Below are positions 22,978 through 36,741 of a stretch of DNA of 64,000 bases, piece by piece. The stretch comes from Bretschneidera sinensis (lineage: Eukaryota; Streptophyta; Magnoliopsida; Brassicales; Akaniaceae), in NCBI GenBank assembly GCA_023935145.1, contig CM043704.1:93545373-93609372 (forward strand), given 5' to 3'. Each line of letters opens with the position of its first letter. The stretch's first letter is position 1. The translations under genes and the position numbers were made by a program. The notes beneath the pieces were generated by a model, which saw nothing but the letters and a program-made list of their open reading frames with translations, made no database searches and was not told where the DNA came from.

Positions 22978-25290
22978 AGGTGGTTACAAAAGGGTCAATG
23001 ACCCGATTACTGATTTAGTATTTTAAATTTTGAATTTTGACCATTTAAGTTGTATTTATTCAAATCCAAATAAAACAGACAAAGTTTGAACTAGAAACTC
23101 TTAATTAGTTAGAATATATAACATGCGCATAATGGCCACAATCCCTTACAATATAGTCTTGTACAATTCTATTACTCACATAGAAACTCACAATATTGTT
23201 ATAACTCACTTAAAGTGGAAGGAATAACCCATATATAAATAATATAAATAACTCATACACGGCGAGAATTGAATTTAAAATTTTGTAATCTCAATAACTC
23301 AATCTTGACTATTAAACTAAAATCTCGTTGGCCTATGATACTAATTAGATCATGAGTTTGAGCTTTTAACATGAATTTTTTTTTATTAAATTTTAAGCTT
23401 TTTAAAAAAAACTTCACAGAGTGTACGCCCGAGGCGTAATTTTTACGCCCTGGGAGCCCGGGTGTACGTCCCAAGCAAAAAAAACGAATTCTCCAAGAAA
23501 GAAATGCCTAACTTCAGGCGCCTCGTGACGTTTTTGCTTCGCTTCGCCCTTAGGCGTGCCCCGGGCGATTCCCATGAACGCCTATGAAAACACTAATCTC
23601 AACCTAACTCTTTTATATCGTTTAATAGTTCAACTGAGTTAGATGCTCACTCCTACTTCCTTCAACCAAAGTTTGGAAGTAAATCAAGAACCGGTTATAT
23701 TGACTCTTAAGAGATGTAAAGCTTTGTCTCATATGACTTTTTACACTTTGTTCGAAATCAAATAAAAAATGAATTCATTAAATTTTCAATTGAATTGAAA
23801 AATCAAATTAATTTAGAAATAAAATTTTATGTTTGGTTACTTTATATTAAATTATGGAATTCAATTAAGTACTTATGCTTAAAATATATGAAAAAAATGA
23901 AAAATTCAAAATATGAGAGAGAGAGAGAGAGGAGAAGGAAGAGAGAGGAACAAAGTGAGAAAAGTTATTTTTTACCGCCTAAAATTGAATTGCTTAAGTA
24001 CCATGTTAAAATGTTAATGAAATTCTTTCACTTAAACTTCAAGTAAAAATTGCGCAAAATTTTTCGTTGTTATTAATTGTAAGCTTTAAAGTTGTAGCTA
24101 AGAATTTTCTTTCTATATTTTAACAAAAACAAATGTTATGAAAAGATTTATGACCCAAGTTCAAAATGTAAATTTGGCCAATAAATGCAAACCATATGGA
24201 CAGTTAAACGGGCCTAAGAATTATGTCCATACAAAAGAAAAAAGGAAATTTATTGAACCTTTGCCCTTGTGGTTAGCAGCCACATGCTCTAACCGAGCTA
24301 CTCCAACACTACAGGATGTCCTGATATACTATAATATTGTTTTCTTTTTTTCTTTTGCCAGGGAAGCATATCTTAATAACTGAAGCAGAAACTTCATGGG
24401 TTGATAGTTGATACGTGATATCTGCTGAAGTTTCATCATGTCCAATTTCAAAGACTGGATTAAGATTTGAGACCTGCCCTTTTATTAATTCAGTTGAATC
24501 AGCTTTATAAACCAACTGTCTGGTAGATTGTTAGAAGTTCATATTATGTGATAAACTCTTCTTATAATTAAAGCATGTGTTCAGGAAAATTGAGAGTTCA
24601 TACCTCCAGAAACTTGTGATGAATTATCCATACTAGCTTTATAGTTCTTGCAAGGAGATGTAAAATTTCTTCTATGGAGAAACTACTCTCTACCCTAACA
24701 ACTTTTGTTCTGTCTCTACAGCCAAGAAATAGCAGCTGATCAAAAACATTAAAAGGAAACTTAATGGGCTAGTTTCCTTCAGCAATGGTTGAGAGTAGGG
24801 GCCTCCATATGTTTGTTAGTGTGGCCCATCCCATTATGGGCTTAATGACCAAATGTAATACTAGTCCACAAAATACAAATATATACAACAATCTCCCACT
24901 TGGACAGCATTACATTTAATCTCAACATAAACACAAACAAGCATCCCAAAACCAAAAAAAAATTTGTTCAAAATGTGCCTTCAATTATAAGCTAGTGAAC
25001 GATACATCGACAGGGCATATGACACATGACCAATAATTGCAATCACATAACTCAGGTCGATGAGATGCAAGTGCAGTGTGGAAATAATCAAAAAGTGACG
25101 AACACTCGTTTCCACAAGAAGCCCTAGAGACAAATCTGAATGTCTTTAAAGCAATAGGCCTTGTCCAAAATGCAGTTGCAGCACCTAGTGTAGTGACTAT
25201 ATCGACAGGATATATGACACCAAACTTATACTCACAACCACTTGACTCAGGCATAGACTAAAATAGATTGTCTCTGATAGGTAATAAGCC

Positions 25291-25590
25291 TTGTCCATAA
25301 TGTGCGTGATTCAGGCATGAGACTAATCAATATGTCTCAATACATAAAGTACGCCCTGTCCAAAATGTGCGTGACTCAGGCATGAGACTAATCAGTATGT
25401 CTCATTACATAAACAATTGTCTTGTCCAAAATGCGCGTGACCCAGGCATGAGACTAATCAGTATGTCTCATTACATAAACAATTGCCTTGTCCAAAATGC
25501 GCGTGACCCAGGCACGAGACTAATCAAAATGTCTCAATACATAATGTACACCCTGTCCAAAATGCGCGTGACTCAGGCATACATTGATAT
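25291..25590. repeat. Five-copy 66-bp tandem repeat in copia-2 (unit 1)
   Basis: TGYGCGTGA recurs at 25301, 25366, 25432, 25498 and 25563, so the period is 65-66 bp. Each unit also has TTGTCCAAAATG and ATGAGACTAATCA. It lies between RNase H and the 3' LTR. Same array in unit 2 at about 33011-33310. Confidence 0.8.
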
Positions 25591-25741
25591 TGCTATATTT
25601 AAAAAAAGATTATGAACATAAAAAATATATTCAAACAGTTAATGATCACTGAACTCTTATGCATACATTAACCTTGTTATATTTAAAATAGAATATGAGC
25701 ATAAACAATACAATCAATAGTCAATGTTCACATAAATCCCA

Positions 25742-27524
25742 CTAACTAAATACAACAGAAGACTCTAACAATCCCAAATGAGTCACATGCTCCAGAAACA
25801 GTTTTGGAGCTAAACCTTTAGTTAGTGGGTCAGCTAATATAGCCTCATAACAAGCTACATATTCTGCCTCCATTGTAAAGGAAGCTATAAGTGTCTGTTT
25901 GACACTCTTCAAACAACTCCTCATGCCATAAAAAAAAAAAAAAAAAAAAACATAACCAGAAGTGGATCTTCTGTCATCTGGACAACCTACAAAATCGGCA
26001 TCAGAATATCCAACTACTTCAAGAACGTTAGATCGCCGATATGTAAGCACTACATCTTTAGTGTCTTGCAAATATCTAAGTACTTTCTTTGCAGCCTTCC
26101 AGTGAGCCAAAACCAGGATCACTCAAGTATCTTCCAAGTACACCAACAACATAAGCAATATCAGGTCGTGTACATACTTGAGTATACATTAAACTACCCA
26201 CAACTGACGAATAGGGAACTGTTTGCATTTGAGTCATTTCACTATCATTCTGAGGGCATTGAGACTTAGAAAACTTATCACCTTTTACAATAGGTGCTTT
26301 CCCAGGAGAACAAGAATGCATATTAAACCTACTTAGAACACGATCAATGTAGGTTTTCTGAGACAATCCAAGAACACCTCTAGTTCTGTCACGAAAAATC
26401 TGGATGCCCAAAACATAAGAAGCCTCACCAAGATCCTTCAAATCAAAATGAGATGACAACATGCATTTTGTCTTAAACAGAAGCTTAATGTCATTTGTGG
26501 TGAGTAATATATCATCAATATAAAGAATAAGAAAGATATACTTACTCCCACTGACCCTTAAATATATGCATTGATCAACAAGATTCTCCTTGAAACCGCA
26601 AGAGGTAACAATCTCATCAAACTTCAGGTACCATTGTCTCGATGCCTGCTTAAGTCCATAAATGGACTTGTTAAGCTTACACACCATGTGTTCCTTTCCT
26701 TCCATTTGGAAACCATTTGGTAATATCATGTACACATCCTCAAATAGATGTCTATTAAGGAAAGTTGTCTTAACATCCATTTGATGCAGTTCAAGATCAA
26801 AATGAGCCACCAATGCCATAATAACCCGAAAAGAATCCTTGGTAGAAACAGGCGAGAAAGTGTCCTTATAAACAATGCCTTCTATTTAGTTAAAGCCCTT
26901 TGCAACAAGTCTAGCTTTATATCTTTCTACTTGACCTTCAGAATTATACTTGGTCTTAAAAACCCATTTGCAACCAATTGGCGTATAGCCATATGGTAGT
27001 TCAACTAAGTCCCACACACCGTTTTGACACATCGATGTCATCTCATCATGCATAAAATCTATCCAATATGAAGATTGAGGACTATCAATGGCCTTCTTAA
27101 AAGAGGCTAGATCAAGAGACATACCAGTATTAAACTCATGCTCATGCAAATAGACAATATAATCATAAGAAATTACTGGTCTATGACTTCTCTGTGATCT
27201 CTTCAAAACAATATTATCAGTTCCCACATCAACATCAGCTATAGTGTCAATAACCTGGTCTTGGACAATAGCATTGGTTCCTTCTGTCAATGGTGGTGCA
27301 GCCACTGATGGAGGGGTAACCTGAACAGGTATAATAACACACTCCTCCCTAAATACAACTTCACGTGGCGCTGAACTCCCACTGTCACTAACATCCTCAA
27401 AGAAGATAGCTCGATCAGATTCAATGACTCTAGTAACATTAGAAGGGCAGTAGAATCTAGAGCCTCTCGAACCCACACAATAGCCAACAAAATAACCAGT
27501 AATGGTCTTAGGATCAAGTTTCTT
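25742..27524 (-). pseudogene. Copia-2 reverse transcriptase and RNase H (unit 1)
   Basis: After the integrase, the minus strand reads WDLVELPYGYTPIGCKWVFK, RYKARLVAKGF, a stop near 26885, FSPVSTKDS, MDVKTTFLNRHL, SIYGLKQASRQWYLKF and the catalytic box LILYIDDILL (YIDD; unit 2 has YVDD). The RNase H part has YSDADFVGC and MEAEY, then jumps from CYEAI to ADPLTKGL, so about 60-70 codons of RNase H are missing. A plus-strand A-run (25928-25950) falls in the RNase H frame as poly-Phe. Stops and a frameshift near 26100 show decay. Confidence 0.85.
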
Positions 27525-29021
27525 TTACTGAGGATTATAAAGCTTTATTTCTGCTTTACAACCCCAAACACGGAAATGATTCAAACTAGGCCTCTTTCCT
27601 GACCATAACTCATAAGAAGTTTTAGGAACTGACTTACTTGGTACTTGATTCAAAACATATGCAGCAGTTTTCAATGCCTCACCCCACAAAAATTCAGGCA
27701 AAGTGGAATGACAAAGCATACACCGCACCATATCCATAAGAGTACGATTTCTTCTTTCTGCAATACCATTATGTTCAGGGGTTCTAGGCATTGTATACTG
27801 AGCCTTGATACCACATGCCTCGAGAAATCTAGCAAAAGGTCCAGGATTTCTACCAGTTTCATCATATCTCCCATAAAATTCACCTCCTCTATCTGATATT
27901 ACCGCTTTGATTTTCTTATTTTTCTGGAGTTCCACAACAGCCTTGAAAGCCTTAAAAGCTTCCAATGAGTTTGATTTTTCTCGAATGAGCTCAGCACAAC
28001 CATAGCGAGAATAATGATCAATAAAGGTAATGAAGTATCTATAATTTCCCAAAGCAGCAGGTGAAAAGGGACCACAAATGTCAATATGGATTAAATCTAG
28101 AACATCCTGACTTCTATTAATCTTTTGCTTTCTATTTTTCACTGAAAGTTTCCCTTTGATACAAGCAACACAAGTTTCAAAATCAGAAAAATCCAAGTCA
28201 TCTAGTATGCCATCTTTAATCAACCTCTCTATTCTTTCTCTAGAAATATGACCCAACCTTTTGTGCCATAACATGAAAGAGTTTTTATTGGATCTATCAC
28301 GTTTAGAACCAACTACAGCATTCACAACAGAGACACTAGAAGAAGTAGGATCTAAAACAGGAAGCAAGTCAATTTTGTACAAACCATCGTATAAAGTAGC
28401 AGTACCAACCATAACAAAGTTATAAAAGATCATAACCTTTCCATTTCCAAAATGAAAAACATATCTGCATTTGTCCAAAATAGAAACAGAGATAAGATTT
28501 CTTCTGATGGAAGGTATAAAAGCAATATCAGACAAGTTCAAAACATGTTTAGAAGCCAAAATAAGTCTGACTGTACCAATGTGTTCAACTTTAACCTTCA
28601 CACCATTGCCCATATTTACTACTAACTCTGTATCAACTGGTCTTTTGTGGTTCCTTAATTCCTTCAAAGAATTTGTAGTATGAATAGTTGTACCAGTATC
28701 TAGCCACCAAGTATCAGAAGACACATCAACTAGATTAGACTCAAAACACACTAGTAGGGAATGTGTACTTTTTTTGTCTAACAAAGCTTTAAATTTCCTA
28801 CAATCAACCCTTTTGTGCCCAAACAAATGACAAAAGTTGCACATTCCCTTAAAAATTTCCTTCTTTGGCCCATTTGGAACACTCACATTAGCTTGTTGAA
28901 AAAGCCTCCAAGATTTCTTCATCTTGTTGGAGTTGCTACTATTACCCTTGAAGAACTTCTTCTTCTTCCCTTTATCAACAGTTACCATGAAAACAGCATG
29001 AGACTTGGCTTTTTTCATCAT
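27525..29021 (-). pseudogene. Copia-2 nucleocapsid, protease and integrase (unit 1)
   Basis: The longest open part of the element, 498 codons. In order: basic Lys/Ser-rich stretch, zinc knuckle [14 protein letters not shown] (about residues 61-74), protease [10 protein letters not shown] (about 105-114, DTG active site), pre-integrase HKRLGH and C-x2-C of the HHCC finger (about 250-290), integrase core with [20 protein letters not shown] and an AERRNRTL segment with the acidic residue before it. It ends at a TAA after KLYNPQ, followed directly by homologous sequence (KLDPKTITGYF), so the stop is a single nonsense mutation. Confidence 0.9.
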
Positions 29022-29566
29022 CTCTTCTTCTTGAGTTTACAATAGCAGTCATTTCACTCAGGTTCCATTCATCTTTCTGAGCATTATAAGAGGTCTTGAG
29101 TGCATCATACTGAGATGGCAAAGATTCAAGCACTTGCCATACTAGAAAGCTATCTGCTAACTCAACTTTCATTCCTTTGAGCTTGTTAAAGAAATGAGTA
29201 AGCTTCATGATGTGTTCTCAAACTCCACTAACCCCATCATAGGTTGTGGTAGTAAGAAGTTTCATCAGAGATCCCTTTTTCTGCCTTATCAAACTTAATA
29301 AATTTCTTCCCAACGACATCAAGATATTCTTTGGCACTATCAGTATCAACTATGCTATGCCTGATAGACTTGTTAATCATGTACTTCATAATCAGGAGAC
29401 AAGTCCGATTAAAATGCACCCATTGCTCATAACGAGCCTTTTCAGCTGCAGAACTTTCATTAGTGGGCTCAACAGGCGCATCGACCCGCAAAACCAAGTC
29501 CAAATTCATGACAGCCAAATTAATAGTGAAAGACTCATACCAATCCTAATAATTGGTTCCAGTTAG
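28975..29566 (-). pseudogene. Copia-2 gag remnant (unit 1)
   Basis: Minus-strand reading DWYESFTINLAVMNLDL, then RTCLLIMKYMINKSIRHS, then HIMKLTHFFNKLKGMKVELA and SLPSQYDALKTSYNAQKDEW is the standard Copia gag (UBN2-type) fold region. Stops at NY*DW and GV*EHI each match a C-to-T change in CAG or CGA. A frameshift leads into the zinc-knuckle frame. Confidence 0.8.
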
Positions 29567-30249
29567 ACTTTTGATGGCAGACAAAGAGAGAGACAGAGCC
29601 ACATTGCCATAAGCTGCTGAGAATATAAGAAACTTTATTATGCATGTGGAACAAGAAACATGCACCCATAAATGTCTCCATTAAACAATCTTATATTCAT
29701 GCTAGAATCTTATTCAAAATAGACTCTTACGCACTATGCTAGAGTCCAAGATACATAAAAGGCTCTTACGCATGATAAAGCAAAAATAATTAAATACAAG
29801 AACCTAAAATGACCTGTTACCGAAAGAATAGGACTAGGCCACCAAGTGTCAAGCACTTAACTATTATCTTTATCGTCCTAAGCATCATACAAAATAATGG
29901 TTTGCCGACTAGGAAAATTCACTATCCGTATGGATCTTAGTATAATATCATTAGGCGAAAACAGAATCAATAATAACAACTCTGATAATTTATCATGACG
30001 AGTTCCACGAGAGGTGGGTATAGAGTCACTCTAAACCATCGATATTATAACAAAATGACATAATCCATATGAACAAAAATTTAGTTATTTAGTTATTGAT
30101 TTATAAAAATAAAAAATTGAGTAATATCACAAAATTCATAAACACATAAAAAAAAAATTGCAATACAAGATTGTAGCAGAACACCCAATCATTAATCAAG
30201 ACCATAAACCCAGTCAATGCTCCAAGTTTAAATTGAAGACCAAGAACCC

Positions 30250-30520
30250 ACTACAATCTCACGCATGTGGCATGAAGACCAAAAAACATGTGGGCCATGA
30301 AAGAAAAAGAATAAAGACAACATAACATTATGGGCAGATACCATATTGGAGTTTATATAAACTATTTATGCTTGATGTAGCCCATTACAATCTCACGCAT
30401 GTGGCATGAGACCAAAAAACATGTGGGCCATGAAAGAAAAATAATAAAGACAACATAGTATTATGGTAAATACCATATTGGAGTTTATATAAACTATTTA
30501 TTCTTGATGTAGTGCTTTTA
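30250..30520. repeat. Two-copy 136-bp tandem repeat in the copia-2 leader (unit 1)
   Basis: TACAATCTCACGCATGTGGC recurs 136 bp on, with GAGTTTATATAAACTATTTAT closing each unit. Same pair in unit 2 at 37970-38240. It lies next to the captured exon. Confidence 0.75.
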
Positions 30521-30561
30521 ATAGTGCTATCATCGTATTTCTTTCTTTGTGAAATATCCAG

Positions 30562-30647
30562 GTATGGAATTTGCACGAGGACGAGCAATAGCTATGCTAA
30601 TTCTCTTGGACTATGAGGATGAGACTTATGCTGTTCATATCGAACAG
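30562..30647 (+). pseudogene. Captured exon, probably Nudix hydrolase (NUDT14-like), unit 1
   Basis: On the plus strand, opposite to the element, an 86-bp open stretch is bounded by a 3' splice site (TTTCTTTGTGAAATATCCAG) and a 5' splice site (CAG/GTAGTT). In frame it reads MEFARGRAIAMLILLDYEDE then TYAVHIEQ. I recognise the FARGxAxAxLILL...ETYAVxxEQ pattern of plant ADP-sugar diphosphatases of the NUDT14 type, in the region just before the Nudix domain's RVP segment. The catalytic Nudix box is not present. It lies inside copia-2, between primer site and gag, so it is best explained as host exon captured with flanking intron. Family assignment is from memory of the pattern and needs a search. 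Confidence 0.6.
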
Positions 30648-31607
30648 GTAGTTTATTGTATTTATTAAGGTGGTTACAAAAGGGTCAATGACCCGATTAC
30701 TGTTTTAGTATTTTAAATTTTAAATTTTGACCACTTAAGTTGTATTTATTCAAATCCAAATAAAACCATAAAAGGAGACAAAGTTTGAACTAGAAACTCT
30801 TAATTAGTTAGAATATATAACATGCGCATAATGGCCACAATCCCGTACAATATAGTCTTGTACAATTCTATTACTCACATAGAAACTCACAATATTGTTA
30901 CAACTCACTTAAAGTGGAAGGAATAACCCATATATAAATAATATAAATAACTCATACACGGCGAGAATTGAATTTAAAATTTTGTAATCTCAATAACTCA
31001 ATCTTGACTATTAAACTAAAATCTCGTTGGCCTATGATACTAATTAGATCATGAGTTTGAGCTTTTAACATGATTTTTTTTATTAAATTTTAAGCTTTTT
31101 AAAAAAAACTTCATAGAGTGTACGCCCGAGGCGTAATTTTTACGCCCTGGGAGCCCGGGTGTACGTCCCAAGCAAAAAAACGAATTCTCCAAGAAAGAAA
31201 TGCCTAACTTCAGGCGCCTCGTGACGTTTTTGCTTCGCTTCACCCTTAGGCGTGCCCCGGGCGATTCCCATGAACGCCTATGAAAACACTAATCTCAACC
31301 TAACTCTTTTATATCGTTTAATAGTTCAACTGAGTTAGATGCTCACTCCTACTTCCTTCAACCAAAGTTTGGGAGTAAATCAAGAACCGGTTATATTGAC
31401 TCTTAAGAGATGTAAAGCTTTGTCTCATATGACTTTTTACACTTTGTTCGGAATCAAATAAAAAATGAATTCATTAAATTTTCAATTGAATTGAAAAATC
31501 AAATTAATTTAGAAATAAAATTTTATGTTTGGTTACTTTATATTAAATTATGGAATTCAATTAAGTACTTATGCTTAAAATATATGAAAAAAAATGAAAT
31601 TATCAAA

Positions 31608-31611
<4 letters not shown>

Positions 31612-31646
<35 letters not shown>
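31612..31646. repeat. GA microsatellite
   Basis: About 17 GA repeats. The unit 1 equivalent (23915-23931) has about 8, so this repeat changed length after the tandem duplication. Confidence 0.9.
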
Positions 31647-31647
<1 letters not shown>

Positions 31648-33463
31648 CAGGAGAAGGAAGAGAGAGGAACAAAGTGAGAAAAGTTATTTTTTACCGCCTA
31701 AAATTGAATTGCTTAAGTACCAGGTTAAAATGTTAATGAAATTCTTTCAATTAAACTTCAAGTAAAAATTACGCAAAATTTTTCGTTGTTATTAATGGTA
31801 AGCTTTAAAGTTGTAGCTAAGAATTTTCTTTCTATATTTTAACAAAAACAAATGTTATGAAAAGATTTATGACCCAAGTTCAAAATGTAAATTTGGCCAA
31901 TAAATGCAAACCATATGGACAGTTAAACGGGCCTAAGAATTATGTCCATACAAAAGAAAAAAAGGAAATTTATTGAACCTTTGCCCTTGTGGTTAGCAGC
32001 CACATGCTCTAACCGAGCAACTCCAACACTACAGGATGTCCTGATATACTATAATATTGTTTTCTTTTTTTCTTTTGCCAGGGAAGCATATCTTAATAAA
32101 TGAAGCAGAAACTTCATGGGTTGATAGTTGATACGTGATATCTGCTGAAGTTTCATCATGTCCAATTTCAAAGACTGGATTGAGATTTGAGACTTGCCCT
32201 TTTGTTAATTCAGTTGAATCAGCTTTAAAAACCAACTGTCTGGTAGATTTTTAGAAGTTCATATTATGTGATAAACTCTTCTTATAATTAAAGCATGTGT
32301 TCAGGAAAATTGAGAGTTCATACCTCCAGAAACTTGTGATGAATTATCCATACTAGCTTTATAGTTCTTGCAAGGAGATGTAAAATTTCTTCTATGGAGA
32401 AACTACTCTCTACCCTAACAACTTTTGTTCTGTCTCTACAGCCAAGAAATAGCAGCTGACCAAAGACATTAAAAGGAAACTCAATGGGCTAGTTTCCTTC
32501 AGCAATGGTTGAGAGTAGGGGCCTCCATATGTTTGTTAGTGTGGCGCATCCCATTATGGGCTTAACGACCAAATGTAATACTAGTCCACAAAATACAAAT
32601 ATATACAACAATCTCCCACTTAGACAGCATTACATTTAATCTCAACATAAACACAAACAAGCATCCCAAAACCAAAAAAAAAATTTGATCAAAATGTGCC
32701 TTCAATTACAAGCTAGTGAACGATACATCGACAGGGCATATGACACATGACCAATAATTGCAATCACATAACTCAGGTCGATGAGATGCAAGTGCAGTGT
32801 GGAAATAATCAAAAAGTGACGAACACTCGTTTCCACAAGAAGCCCTAGAGACAAATCTGAATGTCTTTAAAGCAATAGGCCTTGTCCAAAATGCAGTTGC
32901 AGCACCTAGTGTAGTGACTATATCGACAGGATATATGACACCAAACTTATACTCACAACCACCTGACTCAGGCATAGACTAAAATAGATTGTCTCTGATA
33001 GGTAATAAGCCTTGTCCATAATGTGCGTGATTCAGGCATGAGACTAATCAATATGTCTCAATACATAAAGTACGCCCTGTCCAAAATGTGCGTGACTCAG
33101 GCATGAGACTAATCAGTATGTCTCATTACATAAACAATTGTCTTGTCCAAAATACGCGTGACCCAGGCATGAGACTAATCAGTATGTCTCGTTACATAAA
33201 CAATTGCCTTGTCCAAAATGCCCGTGACCCAGGCACGAGACTAATCAAAATGTCTCAATACATAATGTACACCCTGTCCAAAATGCGCGTGACTCAGGCA
33301 TACATTGATATTGCTATATTTAAAAAAAGATTATGAACATAAAAAATATATTCAAACAGTTAATGATCACTGAACTCTTATGCATACATTAACTTTGTTA
33401 TATTTAAAACAGAATATGAGCATAAACAATACAATCAAATAGTCAATGATCACATAAATCCCA

Positions 33464-35244
33464 CTAACTAAATACAACAGAAGACTCTAACAATCCCAAA
33501 TGAGTCACATGCTCCAGAAACAGTTTTGGAGCTAAACCTTTAGTTAGTGGGTCAGCTAATATAGCCTCATAACAAGCTACATATTCTGCCTCCATTGTAA
33601 AGGAAGCTATAAGTGTCTGTTTGACACTCTTCAAACAACTCCTCATGCCATAAAAAAAAAAAAAAAAAAACATAACCAGAAGTGGATCTTCTGTCATCTG
33701 GACAACCTACAAAATCGGCATCAGAATATCCAACTACTTCAAGAACGTTAGATCGCCGATATGTAAGCACTACATCTTTAGTGTCTTGCAAATATCTAAG
33801 TACTTTCTTTGCAGCCTTCCAGTGAGCCAAAACCAGGATCACTCAAGTATCTTCCAAGTACACCAACAACATAAGCAATATCAGGTCATGTACATACTTG
33901 AGTATACATTAAACTACCCACAACTGACGAATAGGGAACTGTTTGCATTTGAGTCCTTTCACTATCATTCTGAGGGCATTGAGACTAAAAAAACTTATCA
34001 CCTTTTACAATAGGTGCTTTCCCAGGAGAACAAGAATGCATATTAAACCTACTTAGAACACGATCAATGTAGGTTTTCTGAGACAATCCAAGAACGCCTC
34101 TAGTTCTGTCACGAAAAATCTGGATGCCCAAAACATAAGAAGCCTCACGAAGATCCTTCAAATCAAAATGAGATGACAACATGCATTTTGTCTTAAACAG
34201 AAGCTCAATGTCATTTGCAGTGAGTAATATATCATCAACATAAAGAATAAGAAATATATACTTACTCCCACTGACCCTTAAATATATGCATTGATCAACA
34301 AGATTCTCCTTGAAACCGCAAGAGGTAACAATCTCATCAAACTTCAGGTACCATTGTCTCGATGCCTGCTTAAGTCCATAAATGGACTTGTTAAGCTTAC
34401 ACACCATGTGTTCCTTTCCTTCCATTTGGAAACCATTTGGTAATATCATGTACACATCCTCAAATAGATGTCTATTAAGGAAAGCTGTCTTAACATCCAT
34501 TTGATGCAGTTCAAGATCAAAATGAGCCACCAATACCATAATAACCCGAAAAAAATCCTTGGTAGAAACAGGCGAGAAAGTGTCCTTATAAACATGGCCT
34601 TCTATTTAGTTAAAGCCCTTTGCAACAAGTCTAGCTTTATATCTTTCTACTTGACCTTTAGAATTATACTTGGTCTTAAAAACCCATTTGCAACCAATTG
34701 GCGTATAGCCATATGGTAGTTCAACTAAGTCCCACACACCGTTTTGACACATCGATGTCATCTCATCATGCATAAAATCTATCCAATATGAAGATTGAGG
34801 ACTATCAATGGCCTTCTTAAAAGAGACTAGATCAAGAGACATACCAGTATTAAACTCATGCTCCTGCAAATAGACAATATAATCATAAGAAATTACTGGT
34901 CTATGACTTCTCTGTGATCTCTTCAAAACAATATTATCAGTTCCCACATCAACATCAGCTATAGTGTCAATAACCTGGTCTTGGACAATAGCATTGGTTC
35001 CTTCTGTCAATGGTGGTGCAGCCACTGATGGAGGGGTAACCTGAACAGGTATAACAACACACTCCTCCCTAAATACAACTTCACGTGGCGCTGAACTCCC
35101 ACTGTCACTAACATCCTCAAAGAAGATAGCTCGATCAGATTCAATGACTCTAGTAACATTAGAAGGGCAGTAGAATCTAGAGCCTCTCGAACCCACACAA
35201 TAGCCAACAAAATAACCAGTAATGGTCTTAGGATCAAGTTTCTT
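33464..35244 (-). pseudogene. Copia-2 reverse transcriptase and RNase H (unit 2)
   Basis: Same content as 25742-27524. The catalytic box is LILYVDDILL here. A change near 33986 ends the RT frame early (GDKFF then stop) where unit 1 continues. The RNase H carries the same internal deletion between CYEAI and ADPLTKGL. Confidence 0.85.
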
Positions 35245-36741
35245 TTACTGAGGATTATAAAGCCTTATTTCTGCTTTACAACCCCAAACACGGAAATGAT
35301 TCAAACTAGGCCTCTTTCCTGACCATAACTCATAAGAAGTTTTAGGAACTGACTTACTTGGTACTTGATTCAAAACATATGCAGCAGTTTTCAATGCCTC
35401 ACCCCACAAAAATTCAGGCAAAGTGGAATGACAAAGCATACACCGCACCATATCCATAAGAGTACGATTTCTTCTTTCTGCAATACTATTATGTTCAGGG
35501 GTTCTAGGAATTGTATACTGAGCCTTGATACCACATGCCTCGAGAAATCTAGCAAAAGGTCCAGGATTTCTACCAGTTTCATCATATCTCCCATAAAATT
35601 CACCTCCTCTATCTGATATTACCGCTTTGATTTTCTTATTTTTCTAGAGTTCCACAACAGCCTTGAAAGCCTTAAAAGCTTCCAATGAGTTTGATTTTTC
35701 TCGAATGAGCTCAGCATAACCATAGCGAGAATAATGATCAATAAAGGTAATGAAGTATCTATAATTTCCCAAAGCAGCAGGTGAAAAGGGACCACAAATG
35801 TCAATATGGATTAAATCTAGAACATCCTGACTTCTATTAATCTTTTGCTTTCTATTTTTCACTGGAAGTTTCCCTTTGATACAAGCAACACAAGTTTCAA
35901 AATCAGAAAAATCTAAGTCATCTAGTATGCCATCTTTAATCAACCTCTCTATTCTTTCTCTAGAAATATGACCCAACCTTTTGTGCCATAATATGAAAGA
36001 GTTTTTATTGGATCTAGCACGTTTAGAACCAACTACAGCATTCACAACAGAGACACTAGAAGAAGTAGGATCTAAAACAGGAAGCAAGTCAATTTTGTAC
36101 AAACCATCGTATAAAGTAGCAGTACCAACCATAACAAAGTTATAAAAGATCATAACCTTTCCATTTCCAAAATGAAAAACATATCTGCATTTGTCCAAAA
36201 TAGAAACAGAGATAAGATTTCTTCTGATGGAAGGTATAAAAGCAATATCAGACAAGTTCAAATCATGTTTAGAAGCCAAAATAAGTCTGACTGTACCAAT
36301 GTGTTCAACTTTAACCTTCACACCATTGCCCATATTTACTACTAACTCTGTATCAACTGGTCTTTTGTGGTTCCTTAATTCCTTCAAAGAATTTGTAGTA
36401 TGAATAGTTGTACCAGTATCTAGCCACCAAGTATCAGAAGACACATCAACTAGATTAGACTCAAAACACACTAGTAGGGAATGTGTACTTTTTTTGTCTA
36501 ACAAAGCTTTAAATTTCCTACAATCAACCCTTTTGTGCCCAAACAAATGACAAAAGTTGCACCTTCCCTTAAAAATTTCCTTCTTTGGCCCATTTGGAAC
36601 ACTCACATTAGCTTGTTGAAAAAGCCTCCAAGATTTCTTCATCTTGTTGGAGTTGCTACTATTACCCTTGAAGAACTTCTTCTTCTTCCCTTTATCAACA
36701 GTTACCATGAAAACAGCATGAGACTTGGCTTTTTTCATCAT
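35245..36741 (-). pseudogene. Copia-2 nucleocapsid, protease and integrase (unit 2)
   Basis: Same domains as 27525-29021: knuckle [14 protein letters not shown], protease LDTGTTIH, integrase core. It differs by a TAG in the integrase at about 35644-35646 (VEL* where unit 1 has VELQ), a C-to-T change on the coding strand that arose after the tandem duplication. Confidence 0.88.

Larger units (their letters stand above)
22978..30667. repeat. 7.7-kb tandem duplication, unit 1
   Basis: Near-identical to 30668-38386 over its whole length. It holds about 370 bp seen only in the two units, the left-edge repeat of the UGT segment, and copia-2 from its 3' LTR up to the captured exon. Its end butts against the start of unit 2 at 30667/30668. 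The bases ATTA precede unit 1 (22974-22977) and end both units (30664-30667, 38383-38386), so the junction has 4 bp of microhomology. Confidence 0.9.
24529..30667 (-). mobile_element. Copia-2 element, partial copy (unit 1)
   Basis: A Ty1/copia element on the minus strand, with order protease, integrase, RT, RNase H. The 3' LTR is 24529-24890 (362 bp, TG...CA) and is followed, reading the plus strand, by the polypurine complement ATCTCCCACTTGG. This copy has no 5' LTR or primer site, because the tandem duplication ends before them. Confidence 0.88.

Noticed and set aside
25928..25950. Poly(A) tract read as evidence of a retroposed gene
   Set aside because: It interrupts the RNase H frame of copia-2 and differs in length between the two tandem units; simple homopolymer expansion explains it.
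27645..27896. Open frames antisense to the copia-2 integrase and RT (also 28471-29045 and 29246-29566)
   Set aside because: These are shadows of conserved minus-strand coding sequence; the minus strand has clear catalytic motifs.
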